DNA of 44,851 nucleotides from an uncultured Lachnospiraceae bacterium (GCA_910587495.1 CAJUMT010000004.1:1-44851); one strand, 5' to 3'; numbered from the stretch's first letter, positions 8,143 through 17,032 are shown. Notes: a model not told the origin generated them from the sequence alone. Program-made: numbers and translations.

Positions 8143-9054
8143 ATGAAACACACACCAACCACGCCAGCCGTCCATCTCTATCCCATGGAGACCATCACGC
8201 ATCGAAACAGGATGTTTCCGCTCTCGGAATTTGTCGATTATTTTGATACCTTTCCGGACGGGTGTTTTCTCAATCACTGGCACCCGGAATTGGAACTGCA
8301 TGTGATTTTAAACGGAAGCGTAGAATACAATATCAATGGAACCTCATACATCGTGGGAAAAGGCTGCGGCATTTATATAGCTTCCTCGATGGTACATATG
8401 GCAAAAAGTCTCTCAGAGAATACGATCGGCTACGATATCACAGTTTCTTTGCAATTTCTCTCCAGTTTGATACAATACACCAACTGTGAACAATATTTAG
8501 CGCCACTTTTTACCCAAAAACCAGAATGCCTTCTGATTACTCCTGACCGCAAAGAAGGATTCCATATCTTAGATTCTTTGAGAAAAATGCATGACGCCGA
8601 AAACGCGCATGCCGCCTATGAACTGTTTTTTCTGGAACATTTTGTCTGTATCTTAAGAAACCTGCTGGCTCTTTTCCCCAGATCCCTGGAAGATCCGGAG
8701 GACAACAGCAAACTCTTTCGGAAAGAACGCATGAAAGATATGATCGACTACATTCACCAGAACTACTCCCAATCCATTACGATCCAGGATATAGCCTCTG
8801 CCGCCAATATCAGTAAAAGTGAATGTTATCGCTGCTTTTCAGAATTTTCAGAAATGACGCCGACGGATTATATCAATAAATTCCGGCTGCAGCAGGCAGC
8901 CAGGCTTTTGGTCACATCCGACCAAAGTATGGCGGATATATGTTTTATGACAGGTTTTAATAATACGAGTTACTTTGCAAAAAAATTTAAAGAGCATTAC
9001 AGGACAAGTCCCACTGTTTACCGCGCCAGTAAAGTGCAGGAAAACAATCCATAA
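8143..9054 (+). CDS. AraC-family transcriptional regulator
   Basis: A 303-residue regulator. The N-terminal half is a cupin sugar-sensing domain (FLNHWHPELELHVILNGS, with metal or ligand histidines). The C-terminal part has two helix-turn-helix motifs: ITIQDIASAANISKSECYRCF, the first, and MADICFMTGFNNTSYFAKKF, the second, which ends with the typical YFAKKFK. Start MKHTPT at 8143 is preferred because AAAAGGAAG lies 9 bases upstream. It is divergent from the GPH transporter operon, the usual arrangement for an activator of the adjacent catabolic genes, probably induced by the sugar or an intermediate. Confidence 0.88.
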   Translation: MKHTPTTPAVHLYPMETITHRNRMFPLSEFVDYFDTFPDGCFLNHWHPELELHVILNGSVEYNINGTSYIVGKGCGIYIASSMVHMAKSLSENTIGYDITVSLQFLSSLIQYTNCEQYLAPLFTQKPECLLITPDRKEGFHILDSLRKMHDAENAHAAYELFFLEHFVCILRNLLALFPRSLEDPEDNSKLFRKERMKDMIDYIHQNYSQSITIQDIASAANISKSECYRCFSEFSEMTPTDYINKFRLQQAARLLVTSDQSMADICFMTGFNNTSYFAKKFKEHYRTSPTVYRASKVQENNP

Positions 9055-9081
9055 GGCAGCAAGACCAAACCCTAACACATA

Positions 9082-9115
9082 AAAATCCCCTGCCCACATT
9101 CGGACAGAGGATTTT
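9082..9115. terminator. Bidirectional terminator between araC-type gene and queT
   Basis: The arms 9082-9095 and 9102-9115 pair over 14 bases with two wobble positions around a 6-base loop. A-tract on one side and T-tract on the other let it work on both strands for the two convergent genes. Confidence 0.75.
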
Positions 9116-9125
9116 AATACTGTTA

Positions 9126-9617
9126 TTATGCAAAATTTTTATTCTGAAAAATGTACCTGTAGCGTTCCAGGACGTTTAAAAGAACGCCTCCTAAGACCAC
9201 CACCGCGATCACTTCACCGATACCCACAGTCAGCATCATAAAAGGAACCGGCAACGGCACGCCGTATCCGTAACGCAGCACAAAAGGCACGATCAGCGTA
9301 TTGGCTGCGATCGGCGGCAGCATCACCATATACTTGTGAGAGCGCAGATACCAGGAACCAACCGCACCGATCAATGTCGCGATGCTTCCAAATACCACGT
9401 CCAGCAGGATGGAGCCTCCGATCAGATTCGATATAAGGCATCCGATGAAAAGTCCCGGTACAGCCGCCGGTGTGAAAAAGGGCAGGATCACTAAGGCTTC
9501 CGCCACACGCACCTGTACTTCCCCATAACTGATGGGGGCAAATGCCACACAGAGTACCACATAGACAGCCGCAATAATTGCCGCCTGGGTGAGAAATAAT
9601 ACCTTGTTTTCTTTCAT
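9126..9617 (-). CDS. queT: QueT-family queuosine precursor transporter
   Basis: A 163-residue protein with five to six hydrophobic helices. Family signatures are FAPISYGEVQVRVAEAL, ILPFFTPAAVPGLFIGCL and SNLIGGSILLDVVFGSIATL, which match the QueT (ECF-type S component) family that imports preQ1 or related queuosine precursors. It would need a shared ECF energising module encoded elsewhere. The assignment is strongly supported by the preQ1-I riboswitch immediately upstream (9628-9671), which covers its ribosome binding site. Stop codon faces the bidirectional terminator at 9082-9115. Confidence 0.92.
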   Translation of the reverse strand: MKENKVLFLTQAAIIAAVYVVLCVAFAPISYGEVQVRVAEALVILPFFTPAAVPGLFIGCLISNLIGGSILLDVVFGSIATLIGAVGSWYLRSHKYMVMLPPIAANTLIVPFVLRYGYGVPLPVPFMMLTVGIGEVIAVVVLGGVLLNVLERYRYIFQNKNFA

Positions 9618-9627
9618 ATTCAGTTAT

Positions 9628-9671
9628 CTCCTTAGTTTTGTTTAAGGTCAGGATGGTTTCGAACTGACCAG
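9628..9671 (-). promoter_or_regulatory. preQ1-I riboswitch controlling queT
   Basis: On the minus strand CTGGTCAG opens a stem: GGTCAG (9664-9669) pairs with CTGACC (9646-9651) around a loop containing AAACCATC. An A-rich tail follows, TTAAACAAAACTAAGGAG, whose 3' end includes the ribosome binding site GGAG (9628-9631). This stem, loop, A-rich tail and overlapping SD is the architecture of class I preQ1 aptamers, which form a compact pseudoknot and block translation when preQ1 is bound. The transcript should start almost exactly at the aptamer, given the promoter at 9678-9705. Confidence 0.85.
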
Positions 9672-9677
9672 TTATCT

Positions 9678-9705
9678 ATTATACTGAATAAAAAGAAAAA
9701 GTCAA
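9678..9705 (-). promoter_or_regulatory. Sigma-A promoter of queT
   Basis: TTGACT (9700-9705), 16-base spacer and perfect TATAAT (9678-9683). It begins only about 10 bases past the stop codon of the flavin reductase-rubredoxin gene, so queT has its own promoter but may also receive read-through. Confidence 0.8.
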
Positions 9706-9715
9706 CATTTGCCTA

Positions 9716-10327
9716 TTATATTTTTTCAAAATCAGAAGCCGGATGCTTGCAGAGGGGACAGATAAAGTCTGCCGGAAGTTCTTCTCCCTCATACACATAA
9801 CCGCAGATCTTACAGCGCCACGCTGTCTTTTCTGGCGCATCCGAAGCTTTAGGCTGAGGCTTGATAGACGCATGATAATACGCATAGGTAGCGGAAGGGA
9901 CCTCTGACAGCACATCCATATCATCCATAGTAGCGATAAACAGCGTATGGCTTCCCAGATCGATGGCCTGCTCCACTGCGCCGCTGATATAACCGTTGGT
10001 TCCTGCGGTCACATAGTAGATTCCATTGGCGCTCCGAACACAGTTTTTATAGCCTGCGAACTTGTCCACAGTCCTGCCGGACTGGAATCCAAAATGCTGA
10101 AAGATACCAAAGTCCGCCTCTTCGCTCAAGATGGATATGTTAAACTTTCCGCTTTCTTTCACCAAATCATGGGTAAAGTTGGCTTTATCTACAGAAATAC
10201 TCATCCTGTTCGGAATAGCAGTCACCTGCCCCGCAGTGTTAATAATGCATCCGCTGTCCTTGCCGTCAAATTGAGACGACAAAACAAACAGGCCATAGCT
10301 TAACTTAAACATTGCTGCTTCATTCAT
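9716..10327 (-). CDS. Flavin reductase-rubredoxin fusion protein
   Basis: A 203-residue protein with two domains. Residues 1 to about 150 form an FMN-binding split-barrel flavin reductase domain (start AAMFKLSYGLFVLSS, then NTAGQVTAIPNRMSIS). Residues about 165-203 form a rubredoxin-like iron site with CKICGYVYEG and CPLCKHPASDFE, giving four cysteines as CxxC...CxxC. The build matches the high-molecular-weight rubredoxin (Hrb) of anaerobes, which passes electrons from NAD(P)H-linked donors to flavodiiron proteins for oxygen or nitric oxide removal. AGGAGG precedes the ATG at 10327. A role in oxidative stress defence is likely by family. Confidence 0.9.
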   Translation of the reverse strand: MNEAAMFKLSYGLFVLSSQFDGKDSGCIINTAGQVTAIPNRMSISVDKANFTHDLVKESGKFNISILSEEADFGIFQHFGFQSGRTVDKFAGYKNCVRSANGIYYVTAGTNGYISGAVEQAIDLGSHTLFIATMDDMDVLSEVPSATYAYYHASIKPQPKASDAPEKTAWRCKICGYVYEGEELPADFICPLCKHPASDFEKI

Positions 10328-10375
10328 AAATATTAAACCTCCTATTATAGTTCCGCTCCTGCTCCCACAGCGCCG

Positions 10376-11293
10376 CTACCTTTCCCTGAAAAACAGCATC
10401 GCCGCCCCCATGGCAACAGCAGCCCCAACGGTGATTTGAACAGGAAACGACAGCACCGCATGTTCGGGGATCAGCATAGCCAAGATCGAGACAGCTCCTG
10501 CCGGAGGCAGGAACATGCCCGTTTTTTTCATAAACAGAATCACAGCCAGCATCGTCGCAGCCGCAGCCAGATACAGTGGAAATATACCCAGCCGCATGCA
10601 GAAAACATACCGGAAGACCGCGCCTATCAGAGCGCTCCCACCGATTAGGATGACTGCTTGTATTGATTTTTTTCTGGCGCCGCAGGACGGCCTGGAAAAT
10701 TCCGTAAACGCCACCAGAAGCGGAGGCGCAACCGCAAATTTCGCATCCAGATGAATCGCCGCAAAAATGACCGCTGTTCCGATGACCATTCTAAGTGCTG
10801 TATTCTTATACTCTTTAATCTGCGGTAATTTTTCTTTTTTATACTCGATTTCTTCCAATATTCCCTGTTTTTCAAGCAAAAGCCGGGAAAGAAGTATAAG
10901 CGTTGTCAAAAGAACCGCGCTGATCAGATAGACTACCGTCTCCGTCTGCAGCATGACCGGAAGAACGATCGCCGATATCATCGGCGCAAAAGTTGTCCCT
11001 GAATAGATAAAAATCATCTGAGAAATAAAAAACGCCGTAGTCATCTGCGCCCAAAGAGGCAGCGGAACATATCGGACAATTCCCACGCCCAGCGCCGCGC
11101 ATATGGTGATAAAAAACAGAATCCTCTTTTTGTCCGTATTCCACACCAGCTTCGGGGCAATCAGTCCCCCTGCCGCTATGGCTGCAATTTCCGGAAAAAT
11201 GATCTCTTTATTGCCCAGCAGATCAGCCGCCGCTGTCATTACAGTTACAATAGCCACCGCCATTAATACCGGAAAAATCTCTTTCGTTTTCAC
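10376..11293 (-). CDS. HPP-like integral membrane protein
   Basis: A 305-residue membrane protein with about nine to ten helices and a charged cytoplasmic loop near residues 145-165. The GTG at 11293 is chosen as start because AAGGGGGAT lies 6 bases before it; an upstream ATG at 11317 has no usable site. The C-terminal half carries APPLLVAFTEFSRPS and, later, LPPAGAVSILAM, resembling the APFGASA...SP and HPPAGA signatures of HPP-family proteins. The N-terminal half (FPEIAAIAAGGLIAP) looks like a diverged copy of the same unit. Some HPP proteins carry nitrite, but I cannot assign a substrate here. It lies 48 bases before the flavin reductase gene. Confidence 0.55.
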   Translation of the reverse strand: MKTKEIFPVLMAVAIVTVMTAAADLLGNKEIIFPEIAAIAAGGLIAPKLVWNTDKKRILFFITICAALGVGIVRYVPLPLWAQMTTAFFISQMIFIYSGTTFAPMISAIVLPVMLQTETVVYLISAVLLTTLILLSRLLLEKQGILEEIEYKKEKLPQIKEYKNTALRMVIGTAVIFAAIHLDAKFAVAPPLLVAFTEFSRPSCGARKKSIQAVILIGGSALIGAVFRYVFCMRLGIFPLYLAAAATMLAVILFMKKTGMFLPPAGAVSILAMLIPEHAVLSFPVQITVGAAVAMGAAMLFFRER

Positions 11294-11368
11294 TTTTATC
11301 CCCCTTGAAAATACCATTCCTTTTTTCCATATTATAGCGTGCCGCCGGATGCCTTGTCAATTTGCAAA

Positions 11369-11415
11369 AAAGGAACTGCATACCCGGCTCATACACCTGG
11401 CAATACAGTTCCTTT
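11369..11415. terminator. Hairpin between the HPP-like gene and the SDR operon
   Basis: Arms AAAGGAACTG (11369-11378) and CAGTTCCTTT (11406-11415) are perfectly complementary. The 27-base interior can pair further in part. On the minus strand it follows the SDR gene and ends in an A/T-rich run, so it should close the ABC-transporter operon. Confidence 0.65.
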
Positions 11416-11433
11416 AGCCTTTTAACATTTTAG

Positions 11434-12264
11434 TTAGTAAATCGTCACACCGCCGTCAAACAGTATATCTGTCCCAACCATATAAGCTCCAAGGTCAGTC
11501 GCAAGAAGGGCTACCGGGCCGGTCACATCATCCAGGCACCCATAATGTCCTACTGGTACTGTTGATTCCTCAAAATCACACCGTTCAGATGGAAGACCTT
11601 GATGAAGGCCTGACCAGATGTATCCAGGACTGATACTGTTAACCCGGATCCCGTATTTCGCATAATTCAAAGCCAGCGATTTAGTCAGATGCAAAACGCC
11701 CGCTTTACAGGTGGTATAACAGGTGATAGCCGGCGCGTCTTCATAGGGCGGATTGACAATATGTGCGGACAGAGACGCCGTATTAATGATCGAACCGCCA
11801 TGCTTGTGTGCTTTCATCACATTTGCACAGGCTGTATCCACAAGCATAACACCTGTAAGATTGATACTGATCATTTTATTCCACTGTGCAAGATCCATAT
11901 CCGGACCGTCTCCATGCGCTCCAACGCCTGCATTAGAATGCACCACATCGATCGTCCCAAAGGCATCCACCACCTTCTGTACCATTTGATCTACAGAATC
12001 CTTGCTCGAAACGTCCGCTCCTATTGCAATTGTTTTAACGCCGTACTTTTTTGCAATCTCTTCCGCAACTTTTGTACTTTTTTCCAGTTTATCCGGAATG
12101 TCCACAATGGCCACGTCCGCTCCCAATTCCGCAAACGCCATGGAAGTTGCACGACCGATACCGCCTGCCGCCCCGGTTACAAGAGCCTTTTTTCCTTTTA
12201 AAGTAAATCTCTCCAGTACGGAAGTCGGCTCTTTAACATTTGTTGTCGCAGTTATAATGCTCAT
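11434..12264 (-). CDS. Short-chain dehydrogenase/reductase
   Basis: A 276-residue classical SDR. NAD-binding TGAAGGIG lies near residue 30, NAG in HSNAGVGAHG, catalytic serine in INTASLSAH and the catalytic YxxxK as YTTCK. The end FDGGVTIY is typical. Start MSIITA at 12264 is chosen because AAAGGAGAT lies 5 bases upstream. It is the last gene of the ribose-type ABC operon, 21 bases after the fused ATPase-permease. It would interconvert a sugar alcohol and a ketose after import. Together with the FGGY kinase of the neighbouring operon it could supply a phosphorylated ketose; the substrate is not known. Confidence 0.88.
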   Translation of the reverse strand: MSIITATTNVKEPTSVLERFTLKGKKALVTGAAGGIGRATSMAFAELGADVAIVDIPDKLEKSTKVAEEIAKKYGVKTIAIGADVSSKDSVDQMVQKVVDAFGTIDVVHSNAGVGAHGDGPDMDLAQWNKMISINLTGVMLVDTACANVMKAHKHGGSIINTASLSAHIVNPPYEDAPAITCYTTCKAGVLHLTKSLALNYAKYGIRVNSISPGYIWSGLHQGLPSERCDFEESTVPVGHYGCLDDVTGPVALLATDLGAYMVGTDILFDGGVTIY

Positions 12265-12285
12265 ACTTGATCTCCTTTCCAATTG

Positions 12286-14868
12286 TCAGGCCGCGCCTGA
12301 ATTACCGGTTGCATACATCATAATATTTTCCTGTGTAACAGACTCGTCATTTTTCAGAACTGCCGTCTGCTGTCCTTCGTATAATACCATAATGGAATCG
12401 CTGATTCCTAAAATCTCCGGCATCTCCGATGACACCATAATAATCGCCCGTCCGTCTCCTGCCAGATCATCAATCAGCTGATAAATATCCGCTTTCGCCC
12501 CCACATCAATCCCCCGGGTAGGCTCATCCAGTATCAGCAGTTTCGGGTCTCTTGCCAGCCATTTTCCAAGAATGGCTTTTTGCTGATTCCCACCGCTTAA
12601 AAAAGTTATATGCTGCGTAAAAGAAGACATTTTGATGGAAAATTTCTCAACATATTGAGAAAACGTCCGTTTGACTTCTTCCTCGTCTATAAAACCAAAG
12701 CGATTGATCCATGGCAAAGATGCAAGAGACATATTGTCGATGACACCCATGCGCGGAATAATACTTTCTCTGCGGCGGTCCTCCGGCACCAGGCCGATGC
12801 CTGCACGGATCGCGTCTGCCGGCCCTTTAAACTGAATCTTCTTACCCATAAACAGGATCTCTCCTGCGTCATACGGGTCCAGTCCAAACACACAGCGCAT
12901 AACCTCTGTACGTCCCGCCCCGATCAGGCCGCTGACTCCTAAGACTTCTCCGGCACACACTTGAAAGCTGATATTTTCAAAAACGCCTTTTCTGGTAAGA
13001 TTGCGTACTTCCAATATAACGTCTCCCGCTTTTCTTTCGCTGTGCTTGAACACGTCGCTGAGTTCGCGTCCGACCATCCATTTGACGATATCGCTTTCTG
13101 TTATGCCTTCCATGCCTGTAGTCACCACATGCGTTCCGTCGCGAAGCACTGTCAATTCATCCGCAATCTGGAAAATCTCCGGCATCCTGTGAGAAATATA
13201 CACAATCGCCATATTCTGCTGCTTTAATTCCTCAATGATCTTAAACAGGCTGTCTTTATCTTTCTCCGTAATTGCCGATGTCGGCTCATCCATAACAATA
13301 ATCCAGGATTCAGAGGCATATGCTTTGGCAATCTCAACCATCTGCTGCTGCCCTACCGTCAGATCGCTGACCTTGCTTGTCACGTCAATGTTAAGACCCA
13401 GTTTTTTTACATATTCATCTGCAAGTTCATTCATCTTCTTTCGGTCCGTGAGTACATGCCCGCTTGTCAGCAGTTCTTTTCCCAGATAAATGTTCTGAGC
13501 CACTGTCAGTTCCGGTATCAGCGACAGTTCCTGATAGATCACGGAAATACCTATCTTCTGGGCATCCCGGACCGTATGAATCTCATAAGGCACATCATCA
13601 ATGCAGACCACACCGGAATCCTTTGTATAAGTTCCTGCAAGGATCTTAATCAGCGTGGATTTCCCCGCGCCATTTTCTCCACACAGTGCATGGACTTTTC
13701 CTCGTTCAACCGTAAAATCAACATCTTTTAACACATGCACGCCTGAAAAAGATTTATTAATTCCTTTCATACTCAGCCTGACATGATTGCCGGAACGCGC
13801 AAACTCTGCCGCGCTCTTTGCGTGCTCTGACTGTTCCGCTCTTTTAACATCTGTTTTTTTAAGCCGCAGCCGTTCGCGTATTGTACACATAATATAGCCG
13901 TCCGCGTCTGCTGCAATTGCTGCCAGTATGATCATTCCCTTTACAACATACTGTACATAGGGAGAAATACTCAGCTGTCCCAACCCGAATGAAATCACTC
14001 CCACCAGAATCGCGCCAAGTAAAGTTCCTCCAAGTCCGCCCATTCCGCCTTCCAGGGCGGTTCCTCCAATCACCACGGCAGTAATCGCATCAAACTCCAT
14101 GCCTGTACCGGCCTGGGGCTGGGAAGAGACCGTCCGTCCCACCGATATGATAGAGGCGACCCCTACACACAGACCCGCACATACATAAGTCATAAGCAGT
14201 TCTTTTTTTACATTAATACCGGAAGCTTCTGCCGCAGCAGCATTACCGCCGATAGCATAAATTTTTCTCCCGAATACTGTTCTGTTCATGACCACAATAG
14301 CAGCCGCATACACAACTACAATAGCAAAGAACGCAACCGGAAGGGCAAAACGGTTTCCTATATTGATAGATTCCTGCCCCAGCCAGGTGAAAGCTTTATA
14401 GTCTTTCACCATAATCCTGTTCGCTCCGCTGATCGTCCATCCAAGGCCTTTGCATACAGACTGCATGGCCAGGGTTGCCATAAAAGGAACGATTCCTGAG
14501 TACCCCACCATAACGCCATTCAGAAGCCCGACCGCCATGGCAGACACAATACAGGAAACAATACCCAAAAATACACTTCCGGTTGACGTCATGACCATTG
14601 CGGAAATTACGCCGCACAGCATCAGGCTTGTACCAACGGACAGATCTATTCCTCCCGTGATGATGATCATGGTCATACCGACCGCCACAATACTTTGTAC
14701 AGAAATCTGGCCGATAATATTGGAAACTGTTGACAGACTTAAAAACGTATCTGTCACAACCGAAAGAACCGCGCATACAACCGCCAGGATCACCAGCAAT
14801 ACAAGATATCTGACTGTCCGCTCCCCCATTTTAGGGCTGCGTATTTTAATTCCGCTTTTTTGCAACAT
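12286..14868 (-). CDS. ABC sugar importer: permease fused to tandem ATPase
   Basis: A single 860-residue frame. Residues 1 to about 330 are a complete RbsC-type permease (GMTMIIITGGIDLSVG, GGNAAAAEASGI, VVIGGTALEGGMGGLGG). After a polar linker (about 330-362) comes an RbsA-type tandem ATPase. Its first nucleotide domain has GENGAGKST, TVGQQQMVEIAKA and VMDEPTSAIT. The second has the degenerate GLIGAGRTE typical of RbsA, then LSGGNQQKAILG and LILDEPTRGIDVG. RbsA and RbsC are normally separate polypeptides. The ATG at 14868 has GAGAGG 10 bases upstream. Partners are the separate permease at 16070 and the binding protein at 14897, so the complex would have two different permease halves, only one joined to ATPase. 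No frameshift or stop is seen at the junction. Confidence 0.92.
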   Translation of the reverse strand: MLQKSGIKIRSPKMGERTVRYLVLLVILAVVCAVLSVVTDTFLSLSTVSNIIGQISVQSIVAVGMTMIIITGGIDLSVGTSLMLCGVISAMVMTSTGSVFLGIVSCIVSAMAVGLLNGVMVGYSGIVPFMATLAMQSVCKGLGWTISGANRIMVKDYKAFTWLGQESINIGNRFALPVAFFAIVVVYAAAIVVMNRTVFGRKIYAIGGNAAAAEASGINVKKELLMTYVCAGLCVGVASIISVGRTVSSQPQAGTGMEFDAITAVVIGGTALEGGMGGLGGTLLGAILVGVISFGLGQLSISPYVQYVVKGMIILAAIAADADGYIMCTIRERLRLKKTDVKRAEQSEHAKSAAEFARSGNHVRLSMKGINKSFSGVHVLKDVDFTVERGKVHALCGENGAGKSTLIKILAGTYTKDSGVVCIDDVPYEIHTVRDAQKIGISVIYQELSLIPELTVAQNIYLGKELLTSGHVLTDRKKMNELADEYVKKLGLNIDVTSKVSDLTVGQQQMVEIAKAYASESWIIVMDEPTSAITEKDKDSLFKIIEELKQQNMAIVYISHRMPEIFQIADELTVLRDGTHVVTTGMEGITESDIVKWMVGRELSDVFKHSERKAGDVILEVRNLTRKGVFENISFQVCAGEVLGVSGLIGAGRTEVMRCVFGLDPYDAGEILFMGKKIQFKGPADAIRAGIGLVPEDRRRESIIPRMGVIDNMSLASLPWINRFGFIDEEEVKRTFSQYVEKFSIKMSSFTQHITFLSGGNQQKAILGKWLARDPKLLILDEPTRGIDVGAKADIYQLIDDLAGDGRAIIMVSSEMPEILGISDSIMVLYEGQQTAVLKNDESVTQENIMMYATGNSGAA

Positions 14869-14896
14869 AATGCGTCAACCTCTCTGTCCTATCGTC

Positions 14897-16009
14897 TTAA
14901 GCCTCAGGCCCAAACTCTGCCCTGTAATTATTATAGCATTCAATCGCTTCATCCGGAGTCATGATTGACATTCCGTCTGCCATTCCGTTGTCTTCGCAGA
15001 ATTTACGCATATCATCATTCATGATAAAGTGGGACGGCAGATAATTTTTCTGTTCGCTGACTTCTCCGCGCAAAATCTGTGTGATTGTTTTAATTCCATA
15101 ATAGCCGGCACGCTTTGCACCTGTCAGACAGTCTGCCTTAATGGTTCCGTCTTTTACCAGTTCGCAGGCCTCGATATCCCCGTCATTACTGAATACAACT
15201 GTATCCTGTCCGGAAGCTTTGATCGCTTCGATCAGGCCATAAGTCACATTGTCATTCATACAGAACAGAGCGTCCAGTTCATTGGCTGCAAGAAGCGCTG
15301 TCAGCTGGCTGTTTCCAAGTGCGGCATCCCAGTTCGCCGGCTGGGAAGGAAGCAGATTGATATCTGGATAATTTTCTGTGATTCCGTCTTTAAAGCCCGC
15401 CTCTCTGTTATCAGAAACATAGTTGCCCGGAGAACCGATAAAGTTTGCTACCGTTCCTTTTTCTCCAATATATTTTCCGCAGATCTCACCCATTTTACGC
15501 ATATTATTATAATCATCATACACGATACAATAACAAAAATCCGCATCTACAAAGTTTCCGAATGATACACATGTGATGCCTGCCTCGTGTGCTTTCTCAA
15601 GCGCGGGAATAATGCCTTCCGCATCCATAGGGTCAATAAAAATTGCATCTACACCCTGTTGAATAAAGTTTTCGATCAAGGCCACCTGATCTTCCAGCTT
15701 ACTGTCCGCACCTTTCCAGATACACTCTGCATTCCAGTCCTCTGCCGCCGCGTCGCCTGCCTCCATGGCATTTACATAGAATACATTACTTAGATTCATC
15801 ATAATACAGCCTATTTTCACCGTATCATCGGCTGACTTTACAGGTGTCTGCGCTGTATCCGGCTCTCCCTCTGCTTCTGCCGCATCCGCTGCCGGCTCTG
15901 ATGTGTTCGTGTCCGCCGGTGTGTCTGTGCCAGATGTTCCTCCGCATCCGGCCAGCATAGTTGATGCCAATGTAATGGCAAGCATAAGTCCCACTAATTT
16001 CTTTTTCAC
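14897..16009 (-). CDS. Sugar-binding lipoprotein of the ABC importer
   Basis: A 370-residue type I periplasmic-binding protein of the RbsB/LsrB/ALS group. The N terminus is a lipoprotein signal ending LAGC, so the mature protein is lipid-anchored outside the membrane. A low-complexity linker rich in T, A, E and D follows (about 23-60). Then comes the fold, starting VKIGCIMMNLSNVFYV, with DAIFIDPMDAEGI, CVSFGNFVDADF and FCMNDNVTYG. It starts with GTG at 16009, with AAGGAGGAAG upstream. It lies between the two permease genes and should decide the substrate specificity of this importer. Substrate class: ribose-like sugar or polyol, by family only. Confidence 0.92.
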   Translation of the reverse strand: MKKKLVGLMLAITLASTMLAGCGGTSGTDTPADTNTSEPAADAAEAEGEPDTAQTPVKSADDTVKIGCIMMNLSNVFYVNAMEAGDAAAEDWNAECIWKGADSKLEDQVALIENFIQQGVDAIFIDPMDAEGIIPALEKAHEAGITCVSFGNFVDADFCYCIVYDDYNNMRKMGEICGKYIGEKGTVANFIGSPGNYVSDNREAGFKDGITENYPDINLLPSQPANWDAALGNSQLTALLAANELDALFCMNDNVTYGLIEAIKASGQDTVVFSNDGDIEACELVKDGTIKADCLTGAKRAGYYGIKTITQILRGEVSEQKNYLPSHFIMNDDMRKFCEDNGMADGMSIMTPDEAIECYNNYRAEFGPEA

Positions 16010-16052
16010 TGTAACTTCCTCCTTTTTTGTGTTTTAAATTTTTTTAAATAAA

Positions 16053-16068
16053 AATGCAGTCCTGCATT
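16053..16068 (-). other. Small intercistronic hairpin before the binding-protein gene
   Basis: AATGCAG (16053-16059) and CTGCATT (16062-16068) form a short perfect stem two bases after the permease stop codon, followed on the minus strand by a T/A-rich run. Such elements often reduce read-through or protect the mRNA so that the binding protein is made in excess of the permease. Confidence 0.4.
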
Positions 16069-16069
16069 A

Positions 16070-17032
16070 TTATTTTCCGTTCATATTAACCAGTTTGTTC
16101 AAATACAGTGCGCATATAATAATTGCTCCCTTAACCAGATACTGTGCGTTGGTAGGCACATACAAAAGGATCAATGCGTTGCTGATCATGCCGATAATCA
16201 AAGCGCCGATCAGAGTTCCAAAGGCTGTGCCTTTCCCGCCCAGCGTACTGGTTCCTCCGATTACCGCGGAAGCAATGGCGTCCATCAGTGTCGTGCTTCC
16301 AATGGTTGGGGATATCATGGATACTTGGGTAACCATCATGCAGGAAGCTGCTCCCGTACATACTCCCGCAAAAGAAAAAATCATAATTTTATATTTGTCA
16401 ATATTAATACCTGCGCATCGGCCCGCTTCCTCATTGCCGCCGATCGCATAAGCATATGTTCCCATACGGGTTCTGCTCAGAAGCACATGGGCCAGAATCG
16501 TCATTCCCAGAAGAATCAGTGCCTGCACCGGTATGCATCCCGCAATTGTGCCTTTTCCAAGAAAAGCAGACAACGGGTCATTCAGAAATACAATATTCCC
16601 TTCGCATATGATGTATATCAATCCCTGGATTGTAAACATCATTGCGAGCGTCGCGATAAAAGATTTTATTTTCATCTTGGTAATAATCAATCCGTTGACC
16701 AGACCTATCGCTGCTCCCGTACAGATACATCCCAGGATCATTACAACAGCATTTCCCGATTTTCCATATAGAAGGCCGCCTACAACTCCGCATAAAGCCA
16801 CTCCATAACCTGCTGTAAAGTCCATGCCGCCTGTGATCAGTACAAACATCGCGCCAATCGCCACAATTCCCGAACCGGATACCGAATACAGAATGCTGCA
16901 TATATTTGCCGGGCTTAAAAATTTAGGCTGCAGTATCTGCATAATGATCAGAAACCCCGCCAAAACCAGTACCATACTGTACTCTCTTACATTTTTCAAA
17001 GTATTGCCGCCCCCGCTTTGTATGCTCTTCAT
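16070..17032 (-). CDS. Ribose-type ABC importer permease (stand-alone half)
   Basis: A 320-residue RbsC/BPD_transp_2 permease with about ten helices. Family signatures are AIGAMFVLITGGMDFTAGYG, YAIGGNEEAGRCAGI and ASAVIGGTSTLGGKGTAFG. Its start overlaps the stop of the TIM-like gene by 4 bases (ATGA), so translation is coupled. It should form a heterodimer with the permease part of the fused protein at 12286-14868, an arrangement like LsrC/LsrD. Sequence similarity between the two halves is moderate, so they are not a recent duplication. Confidence 0.9.
   Translation of the reverse strand: MKSIQSGGGNTLKNVREYSMVLVLAGFLIIMQILQPKFLSPANICSILYSVSGSGIVAIGAMFVLITGGMDFTAGYGVALCGVVGGLLYGKSGNAVVMILGCICTGAAIGLVNGLIITKMKIKSFIATLAMMFTIQGLIYIICEGNIVFLNDPLSAFLGKGTIAGCIPVQALILLGMTILAHVLLSRTRMGTYAYAIGGNEEAGRCAGINIDKYKIMIFSFAGVCTGAASCMMVTQVSMISPTIGSTTLMDAIASAVIGGTSTLGGKGTAFGTLIGALIIGMISNALILLYVPTNAQYLVKGAIIICALYLNKLVNMNGK

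Noticed and set aside
15029..15565. A 178-codon plus-strand frame opposite the binding-protein gene
   Set aside because: Antisense shadow without start signals.
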